Assembly (NCBI GenBank): GCA_947492105.1
Contig: CANLMN010000025.1
Coordinates: 1-62,733 of the forward strand
DNA length: 62,733 nt
Direction of reading: 5' to 3'
DNA from: an uncultured Aquimarina sp.
Lineage (GTDB): Bacteria > Bacteroidota > Bacteroidia > Flavobacteriales > Flavobacteriaceae
Positions within the stretch are counted from its first letter, which is position 1; every line of letters starts with the position of its first letter. The notes under the pieces are model-generated. The model saw only the letters and a list, made by a program, of their open reading frames with translations. It was not told the origin of the DNA and did no database searches. The position numbers were made by a program, and so were the translations under genes. This document shows, one piece after another, positions 1 through 7,206 of the stretch.

Positions 1-151
1 GGAAATAATTAAGTTTCTAGAAGCAGAACACTATTTTTAACCCCCAAAATAGCATCTCCAAAATCGTTTTCCCCCTTTTGCAAGTGGCGGATCAGTCAAC
101 TGGACCTATAGCGTTGGCCTATCGGCACGCCATATGCCTAGTTGTTAAAAC
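1..151 (-). repeat. Cassette spacer copy R0 (cut by window edge)
   Basis: Right-hand end of the array spacer, entering from outside the window. It contains the imperfect palindrome at 102-138 (minus strand GGCATATGGCGTGCC … then GCTATAGG) and the conserved CCGCCACTTGC and GGGGGAAAACG stretches seen in the other copies. At 141-151 it ends in the cassette-specific inverse boundary of the effector cassette, GTTGTTAAAAC on the plus strand, which partly pairs with GTTTTGTAACA at 1892-1902. Confidence 0.85.
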
Positions 152-156
152 GTTAT

Positions 157-612
157 TTATACTGGTTTATGAAATGTTAAAGCAGGGCTATGGTGTATTA
201 AGTTTGCCGTTTTTTTATTTATTTTGAATGAATTAACTCGACAAATGCTATCTTCTCTCATTCCTATCATACGAACTTCAGATTTAATCTTTATATCTGT
301 AATGTCATATTTTTTGTTATCAATGGTTAGTCTGTAATTTTCCTTAGAAAACAAATTTTCTTCTAAAATAATAGAACTTTCACCGTATCCAGTGAGGTTT
401 TCATTATCTCGATATTCGATTTTTTTTATCCTAATTTTTTTAAATTCATTGGTTTTAGTATTAAACCTATGAAATGAAATTGTCTTTGTTGTTAAATCAC
501 CAAAACCTAGTAGCTTAACGTTAGCTGATAATTCAGCGTTCGAACAGCTTCTTTTGTCTTTGCAAGAAATAATGCTTAAAGTTAAAAATAGAGTGAAATA
601 TAATTTTTGCAT
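157..612 (-). CDS. Small lipoprotein, putative immunity protein
   Basis: 151 aa. The N-terminus is a lipoprotein signal: a hydrophobic run followed by the lipobox LSIISC, lipidated Cys about residue 17. The rest is a basic, beta-rich soluble domain that I do not recognise. Its ATG lies one base after the stop of the upstream papain-like protein (TAA-T-ATG), so the two are translationally coupled in one cassette. A periplasm-facing lipoprotein encoded directly behind a predicted secreted cysteine-protease-like toxin is the usual layout of type VI effector-immunity pairs in Bacteroidota. The immunity role is inferred from context only. Confidence 0.6.
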   Translation of the reverse strand: MQKLYFTLFLTLSIISCKDKRSCSNAELSANVKLLGFGDLTTKTISFHRFNTKTNEFKKIRIKKIEYRDNENLTGYGESSIILEENLFSKENYRLTIDNKKYDITDIKIKSEVRMIGMREDSICRVNSFKINKKTANLIHHSPALTFHKPV

Positions 613-613
613 A

Positions 614-1867
614 TTATTTTAATTTTAAATACCCATAATAATTAGAGATGAATTGTTTTTTAGTAATCTCGATTTTATCCATTGGTTTATTTTTATCATC
701 TAATGTTTTTCCATCTTTCAACTCACCCCAAGTGACAACATTGAATTCGACATTGGTAACTTTATCATAATCAGGCTCAGTTCTCTTCTCTGAATTTAAG
801 AGTTCGAGTCCTCCTTCATAAGTAACCCAATGATACTCTCCAAAATCATTAATAGAATAATCTGGACCTGGGTTTGAAGCAACCATATCTCCATCAATCA
901 TCATACAAATCTCAAAACCATTTTGATAATCTTTATCTATATCCTCTTCCAAAATTCTGATTTTTTCGTCGGAACCAAAGAAATCTCGTATATATGATTT
1001 ATTTACTTTGTAATAATCCATTTTTACTGTTGAATAGCCTAATAGCTTCTTTCCTAAATTGGTCATTAACCAAGGCCAATTTATAGCAGAAGCATCTTGT
1101 CCTTTTTTACCTGTATAACCAAAATCACTTTCTTTACTCCGTGTGGTTGCCATAGTAATCCAATCAATTTCTGGAATCCAAGGATGTTCTTTAGATGTTT
1201 TTGGATTTGTATTGTACATTTCTTCTTTTGCATCTTCATCAGGCTCTACGGTATATCCATTATGAGTGGCTTTTCCTGTTCTGTGAAGCGTTTCTGCAAG
1301 TGTTTTGTAGCCTTGTTTGTCATTTTTTGCAAAGATGTAAAATAAACAAGCCATTCCACAAAGTGAAGTGCCTCCTTGATTTGTTTTCCAAGGTTTCACT
1401 AATCTTTCTTCTATTTGTTGTTCAACAATTTTTTTGTCAAAATATCTAAATCTATTATGACATAAAAACTCTAATTTTCTATCACGCCTTTGTTTACCTA
1501 AATACGCACAAATAGAAATCTCTTTTCCTAGCATTTCTAAATTATCAATTTTGAGTTTAAATGTTTCACCCGAAGATTCTATTGTGTTAGTAATTCGCTC
1601 ACCATCTTCATTTTTATATGAATATTCCCATATAATTTTCTTTTTCATATCTTCTGATGGTAAACTATCATCTTGGTATTTTTTTATTTTAAACTCGTAC
1701 TCCTTACCATAAATAAAGCCATCTTGAGTTCCTCCATCACCTTTATTATTCGAGCCTTCATCTAAATCTGATATACATTCAATTTCTTCAACGGAAATTA
1801 TCCATATCGAAGTACTCATTTGTTGACCTGTTGATTTTACAGTAACGGTAAATGTAGCTTTAGCCAT
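614..1867 (-). CDS. Putative papain-like cysteine peptidase effector
   Basis: About 417 aa with start at MAKATFTVTV; an in-frame ATG 12 codons upstream (1903) is possible but lies in the cassette boundary. The N-terminal ~150 residues form a beta-rich domain with the pattern GKEYEFKIKKY … IIWEYSYKNEDG, resembling adaptor domains I know from Bacteroidota type VI-linked proteins (family not certain). The C-terminal part has a papain-like signature: GGTSLCGMACLFY (Cys nucleophile preceded by Gly/Ser) and a late YHWVTYEGG with a candidate catalytic His. No signal peptide is seen. It is followed by a coupled lipoprotein, supporting a toxin/immunity reading. Enzyme activity and secretion route are inferred; it could instead be a housekeeping amidase-like protein. 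Confidence 0.55.
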   Translation of the reverse strand: MAKATFTVTVKSTGQQMSTSIWIISVEEIECISDLDEGSNNKGDGGTQDGFIYGKEYEFKIKKYQDDSLPSEDMKKKIIWEYSYKNEDGERITNTIESSGETFKLKIDNLEMLGKEISICAYLGKQRRDRKLEFLCHNRFRYFDKKIVEQQIEERLVKPWKTNQGGTSLCGMACLFYIFAKNDKQGYKTLAETLHRTGKATHNGYTVEPDEDAKEEMYNTNPKTSKEHPWIPEIDWITMATTRSKESDFGYTGKKGQDASAINWPWLMTNLGKKLLGYSTVKMDYYKVNKSYIRDFFGSDEKIRILEEDIDKDYQNGFEICMMIDGDMVASNPGPDYSINDFGEYHWVTYEGGLELLNSEKRTEPDYDKVTNVEFNVVTWGELKDGKTLDDKNKPMDKIEITKKQFISNYYGYLKLK

Positions 1868-1902
1868 ACTTTTAGGTTTTAGTGAGTGAATGTTTTGTAA
1901 CA

Positions 1903-2474
1903 ATTGGGAATATTTCTCTTATGTCACTTACAAATCTAACGGATTTCGATCAAAAACAAAACACCGTTCTATTGTTTAGATCTTTAAGTCAGGTTTTTAG
2001 CCCAAGGTCGATCATGCCCTTTAGATAAATTGCCACTATGGATATACCTATAATTATGAGCTGTTTCTAATCGTTCGTAAACACTTATAAATGACTACAA
2101 GTACAACAAGTACCTCAATGGAGATCTACTAATTGATGGGTTTTGCATCATTGTATAGTAGCCGTGACACCCTACGACTAGAAATACAGAAAACCAAAGG
2201 CCTCCCAAAAGACCAAAAACAGCTGCTATTGCCCATACATGATCACTATGGACTCAACTGAAATAATTAGCAATAAATGGAATGATATCAAGAGTTTAGC
2301 TGCTAAAAATCCCTGATAATATAGTTTTTAACACCAAAAACACTGCTAGTCTAATAGCAGGACGCTATTTTTAACTCCCAAAATAGCATCTCCAAAATCG
2401 TTTTCCCCCTTATGCAAGTGGCGGATCAGTCAACTGGACATATAGCGTTTGCCTATCGGCACGCCATATGCCTA
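1903..2474 (-). repeat. Cassette spacer copy R1
   Basis: Full spacer between the DUF3885 cassette and the effector cassette. In minus-strand order it has the palindrome at 2436-2472, the G-rich stretch complementary to TTTTCCCCCTT, a conserved reading frame (…LLGGLWFSVFLVVGCHGYY…, no usable start here) and the promoter at 1931-1960. It is the most divergent long copy; unlike R2, R3, R4 and R5, I see no large perfect palindrome at its gene-proximal end. Confidence 0.85.
1931..1960 (-). promoter_or_regulatory. Spacer-borne promoter for effector cassette
   Basis: Minus strand reads TTTG (1957-1960), 18 bases, TAGATTTG (1931-1938). This matches the Bacteroidota primary sigma consensus TTTG/TAnnTTTG and points into the effector gene. 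The same boxes with identical spacing occur in the other four long spacers. Confidence 0.75.
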
Positions 2475-2492
2475 GTTATTGTAAGCCGTTTT

Positions 2493-3140
2493 CTATTTGA
2501 AGTACTCGTCAATTTCAGGCCTATTATAATCCAAAATCCACTTATTTAAACTTTCATATATAGGCCTCAACTTTTCTTTATCATTACTCCATACGTCACA
2601 ACCTCTATCATCATAAATTCTAAATCCTATTTTATTTGATATAGAATAATAATAAATGTCTTGAGGAATTGCTGGGTCAAAGCCCATTTCAAGGTTCGCT
2701 CTTCCACGAATAATTTTGTTTATAGTCTCTTCATCAATGTCTAGCTTACCAATATATAAATCACAATGAAGTTCATCTTCCGCAATTTGTTCGATTCGAT
2801 TTCCTAATTCATCAATTTCATAATATGTTTGTCCAAAAGGCCCTTTGAATTTGGTTAATTTGTCAAGAGAAAGTAATTCGGACAAATATCTTTTATTTCT
2901 TTTTTCGATGTCAAAAAAATCTGAATTATATTCTTCTATTGCAATAATCAATTCATTATTTCCAATGGCTTGTCTATAAATTTCAGTAGCTCTAGATACA
3001 GCTTGATTTACTCTCTCAATAGTTCCATTTTCAAGAATTTCTCCACCTAGTTCAAATCTAAGATTAAACTTTCCATAAATAGATTTTAAGTTCAACTCTG
3101 GATGATTCGAAATTAAATATTTTTTTATGGTTTTATTCAT
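2493..3140 (-). CDS. DUF3885 domain protein
   Basis: 215 aa, cytosolic, no signal peptide or TM segment. It carries the DUF3885 hallmarks: an N-terminal RFELGGE … ERVNQAVSRA stretch and a C-terminal block GFRIYDDRGCDVWS followed by a PIYESLNKWILDY helix. DUF3885 proteins are small soluble proteins of unknown activity that often sit in toxin/immunity neighbourhoods of Bacillota and Bacteroidota. Here it is the only gene of its cassette, so it could be an orphan immunity gene. The cassette is bounded by GTTGTAAGCC (start side, minus strand) and GGCTTACAATAAC (end side). Confidence 0.75.
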   Translation of the reverse strand: MNKTIKKYLISNHPELNLKSIYGKFNLRFELGGEILENGTIERVNQAVSRATEIYRQAIGNNELIIAIEEYNSDFFDIEKRNKRYLSELLSLDKLTKFKGPFGQTYYEIDELGNRIEQIAEDELHCDLYIGKLDIDEETINKIIRGRANLEMGFDPAIPQDIYYYSISNKIGFRIYDDRGCDVWSNDKEKLRPIYESLNKWILDYNRPEIDEYFK

Positions 3141-3156
3141 TCTAATGGCTTACAAC

Positions 3157-3734
3157 GAAGGAATATAGTTACCACGGTAACCATATTTCCATTATATAAT
3201 TCACAAATCTAACAGATTTCAATCAAAAACAAAGTCTTGTATATTGTTTAAGTGATATTTAATCAGATTTTTATAGATATATAGAGCATGTCGTGAGATG
3301 AACTATTAGACTCTGGATACACCCATAATTATGGATTACTCAAAATCATTTGTAAATGTTTGTAAACACTTATAAACGACCACAAGTACAACAAGTGCCT
3401 CAATGGAGATCTGCTAATTAATGGGTTTTGCATCATTGTATAGTAGCCGTGACACCCTACGACCAGAAATACAAAAAACCAAAGACCTCCAAACAGGTAA
3501 AAGACAGCTCCATTGCTAATGGAAATAATTAGCAATAAATGGCATAATATTAGGAGTTTAATCACTATAAATCCCTGAGAATATAGTTTTTAACACCAAA
3601 AACACTGCTACTCCAATAGCAGGACGCTATTTTTAACCCCAAAAAAATCATCTCCAAAATCGTTTTCCCCCTTATCGAAGTGGCGGAGCAGTCAACAGGC
3701 ATATAGCGTTTGCCTATCGGCACGCCATATGCCT
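3157..3734 (-). repeat. Cassette spacer copy R2
   Basis: Spacer of about 580 bp between the STM2901/DUF1493 cassette and the DUF3885 cassette. It has the end-side palindrome at 3698-3733 (GGCATATAGCG pairing with CGCCATATGCC), a gene-proximal near-perfect palindrome at 3162-3187 centred on GTTACCACGGTAAC, the promoter at 3204-3233, and a reading frame on the minus strand at 3329-3565. In this copy that frame has an ATG and would give a 78-aa hydrophobic peptide. Confidence 0.88.
3204..3233 (-). promoter_or_regulatory. Spacer-borne promoter for DUF3885 cassette
   Basis: Minus strand TTTG (3230-3233), 18 bases, TAGATTTG (3204-3211), directed at the DUF3885 gene. The expected start of transcription lies just before the palindrome at 3162-3187, so the mRNA would begin with a stable hairpin. 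Confidence 0.75.
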
Positions 3735-3752
3735 AGTTATTAGCATAAGTAC

Positions 3753-4106
3753 TTATTCACTTTTCATATCTATCCAATAACCAGCTTCAATAATTTTTGC
3801 AAGGTGACTAAGAGTTAAATCATATTGCTCTCTGTCATTCTTTTTACCTCTGATAAAATTGTAAATAGACATAAAGTTGATTAATCCAAATCCCTCGTCA
3901 TCAAAATATCTAGGTCTATTTTCTTTTTCTTCATAATCAATTTTAAAATGGGCTAAAAATTTTTCTAAAAACTCTATTCCATCATCCCCTGTTATACCTA
4001 AATCTTTTTCTAATTTAGTTTCGGGAGTCATTTTTTCTTTATTCCCCCAGTATTCTTGGATTATAAAATCAGTTAATTTATTAAATATTATTTGATTATT
4101 TTTCAT
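3753..4106 (-). CDS. DUF1493 (acyl-carrier-like) protein
   Basis: 117 aa. The core TKLEKDLGITGDDGIEFLEKF followed by an acidic segment and RYFDDEGFG matches DUF1493, a family with an acyl-carrier-protein-like helical fold; the Ser of true carriers is replaced by GDDGIEF, so no phosphopantetheine site is evident. Its ATG overlaps the 3' end of the STM2901-like gene by 11 bases, implying coupling. In enterobacteria DUF1493 and STM2901-type genes are also neighbours, so this pair moves as a unit. Function (antitoxin or immunity versus carrier) is unknown. Confidence 0.75.
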   Translation of the reverse strand: MKNNQIIFNKLTDFIIQEYWGNKEKMTPETKLEKDLGITGDDGIEFLEKFLAHFKIDYEEKENRPRYFDDEGFGLINFMSIYNFIRGKKNDREQYDLTLSHLAKIIEAGYWIDMKSE

Positions 4107-4629
4107 CAGTAATTTCGTTAAATTGGACTTGAGTATTGTAAAAAATTAAACCTAAGTCATAGGCTAAAATGCCCCATCCAATAAAAGGAGTTGCCCTACC
4201 AATAAACCTTCCTATTATTTTAGTCATAGTTACCTTTATCCCATTTCCTCCTATTATTTTAGGGATTCCAGTAACTGTCGGTAATCGAACAGGAGATTTT
4301 CCAGGTATTTTAGAAAGATATTTTGAAGCAACAGATGTATTTTTAGTGCTTCTTTTTCCATCAAGTTTTGCTCTTGTAGGAATAAATGGTTGACCTGATA
4401 GTACTGCTAAAAGACCTAGTACATCTTTTATGCCAAACTGTTCAGCAGTTTCATAAGCTAGAATTGCAATGTATAATTCATATTTAGTATTGTACCATTT
4501 GCCTTCATATTCCCACGGACCAGGGGCATAAGGTTCAATCTTATTTAGATAAAATTCGTTTCTAAGTTCCTCTCTGAATTGATAAGATTCATAACTTAAG
4601 TTTACGGTATCAAATGCTGATTCTATCAT
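4096..4629 (-). CDS. STM2901-like protein
   Basis: 177 aa. It resembles the STM2901 family of Salmonella and relatives: YELYIAILAYETAEQFGI, then GLLAVLSGQPFIPTRAKLDG, then TSVASKYLSKIP, and a glycine-rich hydrophobic C-terminal region GRFIGRATPFIGWGILAYD that could enter a membrane. The family has no known function that I can state; partnership with a DUF1493 protein is its recurring context. The gene lacks a spacer promoter: directly upstream lies a short stem-loop spacer and then the oppositely oriented group II intron, so its transcription must come from elsewhere or from a promoter on the intron's minus strand. Confidence 0.65.
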   Translation of the reverse strand: MIESAFDTVNLSYESYQFREELRNEFYLNKIEPYAPGPWEYEGKWYNTKYELYIAILAYETAEQFGIKDVLGLLAVLSGQPFIPTRAKLDGKRSTKNTSVASKYLSKIPGKSPVRLPTVTGIPKIIGGNGIKVTMTKIIGRFIGRATPFIGWGILAYDLGLIFYNTQVQFNEITDEK

Positions 4630-4656
4630 TTTTTCGTATTTATGCTAACGTTTTGG

Positions 4657-4682
4657 CTAAACTGCGATTTAATGCAGTTTAG
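4657..4682. other. Short attC-like stem-loop spacer, split by the intron
   Basis: CTAAACTGC (4657-4665), 8-base loop, GCAGTTTAG (4674-4682): a perfect 9-bp stem. It lies between two cassettes where all other junctions carry the long spacer. On its left is TATGCTAAC (4641-4649), which pairs with the end of the STM2901/DUF1493 cassette (GTTATTAGCATA, 3735-3747). On its right, after GTTTTGT, the group II intron begins; the missing part of the junction, TGTGTTTTCG, is found after the intron at 6533-6542. Confidence 0.6.
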
Positions 4683-4689
4683 GTTTTGT

Positions 4690-6532
4690 GTGTGCCTTGA
4701 ATGGTAAATATAGTTCATCAGTATGAATGTCCCAAGGGGTTTTAAGTCCCTAATGCGCGGAGTCGTGTCCGTAAGCAAAGTAAGTGGCAAGGTGGTTTGG
4801 AGTGATCCATGCACTGAAGTAAGCCAGACTACGTAGTTGGTACTGACGAACAGGAATCGGATATAGAGGCTGTTGTAATTTGGATAAGCTAGCACATCAT
4901 AGTAACGTCCACAAGAAAAGGTTACGATAGTAGATCCGGCAGGCATTAACTAGCGGGTATTTACCTTACCAAGGGAGATCTCTACAACCACGAGTTGGTT
5001 ATGTAGAGAAGTCAGCAGAGATCATAGTACTTATAGGAAACGAGTTGTGAATAGATACCACATAGGTCTCACGAGTAAGGAAGAACTAAACATTAGATTA
5101 TGTTGGAATTCGATTAGGAGGCTTTGCTAGCCTATTCTTAAACCAACAGGAGTACGTAAATTATTTAAAACTATGATTGCAAAAATATTAGGAGCTACTA
5201 ACCTTTACAAAGCAGCACGTCAAGTGATACGCAATAAAGGTGCTTGTGGTATCGATGGTATTTCCTGCTCAGGACTCTCTGAATATATTAGAGAAAACCG
5301 TACAGCATTACTAGAATCCATAAGCAGTGACAGTTATCTTGCTCAAGCAATTTTAGGAGTAACTATTCCAAAAGGAAAGGGCGGTTTCCGTCTTTTAGGA
5401 ATTCCTACCGTAGTAGATAGGTGGTTGCAGCAGGCAGTTAGTCAACAATTAATGACCAAGTTCGAGTACGAATTTGAAACCTTTAGTTATGGTTTTCGTC
5501 CACAGAAGAATATCCAAAAAGCAGTACTACAAGGCCAATGCTATATTAATGATGGCTACCAGGATATTGTAGATATTGACTTAAAAGGATTCTTTGATGA
5601 AGTAGATCACAGTATCTTACTACAACTTATTTATGACAGGGTGCAATGTCCCACCACCTTGCGTCTGATCCGAAAATGGCTACGAGCTCCCATCTCCATA
5701 GATGGGAAATATCACAAACGCCGAAAAGGAATCCCGCAAGGTAGTCCACTAAGTCCATTACTATCTAATATTATGCTAGATGTATTGGATAAAGAAATGC
5801 AAAAACAAGGACTACGCTATGTCCGCTACGCGGATGATTTTAGTATCTATGCTAGCACCAAAAGCACAGCAAAACAAATAGGGAACAATATTTATAGGTT
5901 TCTTAGAGACAAGTTGAAACTCCCTATCAACGTTGCCAAGAGCGGCATCCGTAGACCTGTAAATTTTGAGTTATTAGGACATGGATTTGTGCCAATCTAC
6001 AAGAAAGGTACAAAAGGACAATATCAACTTGTTGTAGCTAAGGGGAGTTGGGCAAAGTTTAAACGTAATCTAAAAAGCATTACCAAGAAAACCAAACCAA
6101 TGTCATTCTCAGAAAGACTCGAAAAGTTGAATCAAATTTGTAGGGGATGGATGAATAACTATCGATTAACAAAGATCTACGCCAAAATTAAAAAGTTGGA
6201 TGAATGGCTGCGTAATCGGTTGCGATATTGTATTTGGCATGATTGGAAAAAGCTTGAAAGGAAACGTAAAAACCTAATTCGACTAGGAATAGAAAGCGGA
6301 CAAGCCTACGCTTGGAGTCGTACAAGAATGGGAGGTTGGGCAGTAGCCCAAAGCCCTATTCTTAAAACAACGATCACGCTTTCTAGGCTTAAACGAAAAG
6401 GATACAAACCTATGCTAGATTACATAAATAAGCTACAGACTTCAATCTGGTGAACCGCCGTATACGAGACCCGTACGTACGGTGGTGTGAGAGCCTCAAC
6501 GTGGTAAATTTTACCGCGTCGGGCTACTCGAT
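4690..6532 (+). mobile_element. Group II intron (ORF lacks endonuclease domain)
   Basis: Candidate 5' end GTGTGCC at 4690 fits the GUGYG rule; a start at 4688 (GTGTG) is also possible. The 3' end is taken at 6532 (…CTACTCGAT, AY ending). A domain V hairpin lies near 6451-6492 (GAACCGCCGTATACGAGACC … GTACGTACGGTGGTG) followed by a domain VI-like stem. The intron lies immediately 3' of a stem-loop and a GTTTT run, the site preference of class C introns, and is oriented opposite to the cassette genes. Starting it at 4690 restores GAAAACACAAC on the minus strand, the expected mate of the rloA-side boundary GTTGTGTTTC. Confidence 0.85.
5173..6453 (+). CDS. ltrA: Group II intron reverse transcriptase/maturase
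   Basis: 426 aa. Reverse transcriptase blocks are in order: GIDGI, PKGKGGFRLLGIPTV, FSYGFRP, DIDLKGFFDEVDH (first catalytic Asp), RKGIPQGSPLSPLLSNI, and RYADDF with the YADD box at residues 219-222, then LLGHGF. A maturase (GIIM/X) region follows (LEKLNQICRGWMNNYR) and the protein ends without an HNH endonuclease domain. Family role: splices the intron RNA and copies it into DNA at new sites. All catalytic motifs look intact. It lies inside the intron RNA, domain IV, with AGGAG about 15 bases upstream of the ATG. Confidence 0.93.
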   Translation: MIAKILGATNLYKAARQVIRNKGACGIDGISCSGLSEYIRENRTALLESISSDSYLAQAILGVTIPKGKGGFRLLGIPTVVDRWLQQAVSQQLMTKFEYEFETFSYGFRPQKNIQKAVLQGQCYINDGYQDIVDIDLKGFFDEVDHSILLQLIYDRVQCPTTLRLIRKWLRAPISIDGKYHKRRKGIPQGSPLSPLLSNIMLDVLDKEMQKQGLRYVRYADDFSIYASTKSTAKQIGNNIYRFLRDKLKLPINVAKSGIRRPVNFELLGHGFVPIYKKGTKGQYQLVVAKGSWAKFKRNLKSITKKTKPMSFSERLEKLNQICRGWMNNYRLTKIYAKIKKLDEWLRNRLRYCIWHDWKKLERKRKNLIRLGIESGQAYAWSRTRMGGWAVAQSPILKTTITLSRLKRKGYKPMLDYINKLQTSIW

Positions 6533-6549
6533 TGTGTTTTCGTACTTTT

Positions 6550-7206
6550 TTATAATTTATTTTTCACAGCTCTTATCTTATTTTTTATCACGGAAAACAT
6601 ACTTTTTGCGAGTAGATAAACTTCAGATGAACCCTTCAAAGGTCTTTCATTTTCACCTGCTTTATAATTCCTTTCAGCATTATTAATAGCTTCTTCTATG
6701 AAAATAGGATGTCTTCTTGAATCAAATCCACCATCATAACTTTCGTTTACTTTTTGCTTCCAACTTTTACAAATATCATCAGATTCAAATTCCTTAACTT
6801 TTTCATTTTGATGAAAAAACAACCAAACTTCGAAACAAGGATTACTTTCTACAACAAACCAATTTTCTTTTCCCTGACAATTTTCTTTAATTTGATTTAT
6901 TTGTTCCTCTCGACTGTTAGATTTATCAGGGTCAGTGTCTAAAACAATCCATACCTCGTCATTTTCTTGTAATGAAAACTTTGATTTATCTCCTCTAAAT
7001 GAGTTTATGGCTAAATCGTATAGACCTTTAGGTGAATTGTTATCATCTGGTTTTAATTTGTTTACCTCAACTTTAATACGGGAATCAATTTCCTTGAAAT
7101 ACTCAAAATATTTGTATTCTCGTTTAGCTCCTTCACAGAAAATATATAGGCTTTTTGCTTCTCTGCTTGGTGCTTGTCGTTCAAAAAGCCTATTTGTTAA
7201 AATCAT
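6550..7206 (-). CDS. RloB-like TOPRIM protein
   Basis: 218 aa. It starts its core with LYIFCEGAKREYKYFEYF (Glu25 of the TOPRIM-like first motif), followed by NDEVWIVLDTDPD (acidic DxD motif) and SNPCFEVWLFFH, the arrangement of the RloB family. RloB proteins are putative TOPRIM nucleases found with restriction and defence loci. The start codon overlaps the end of the RloA-like ATPase gene by 17 bases, so the two are co-translated. The pairing of an AAA ATPase with a TOPRIM nuclease resembles PARIS-type and OLD-type anti-phage systems; the partner families differ, so I only call it RloAB-like. Confidence 0.8.
   Translation of the reverse strand: MILTNRLFERQAPSREAKSLYIFCEGAKREYKYFEYFKEIDSRIKVEVNKLKPDDNNSPKGLYDLAINSFRGDKSKFSLQENDEVWIVLDTDPDKSNSREEQINQIKENCQGKENWFVVESNPCFEVWLFFHQNEKVKEFESDDICKSWKQKVNESYDGGFDSRRHPIFIEEAINNAERNYKAGENERPLKGSSEVYLLAKSMFSVIKNKIRAVKNKL

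Noticed and set aside
1097-1449. Plus-strand open frames inside the effector gene
   Set aside because: They lie wholly antisense to a well-supported gene and encode low-complexity Cys/Phe-rich peptides.
3329-3565. Stand-alone gene for the 78-aa hydrophobic peptide in spacer R2
   Set aside because: A start codon exists in only two of five spacer copies; reported as a finding, not as a gene.
6450-6686. Open frame overlapping the end of the intron RT
   Set aside because: It covers intron domains V and VI and continues antisense into the RloB-like gene.
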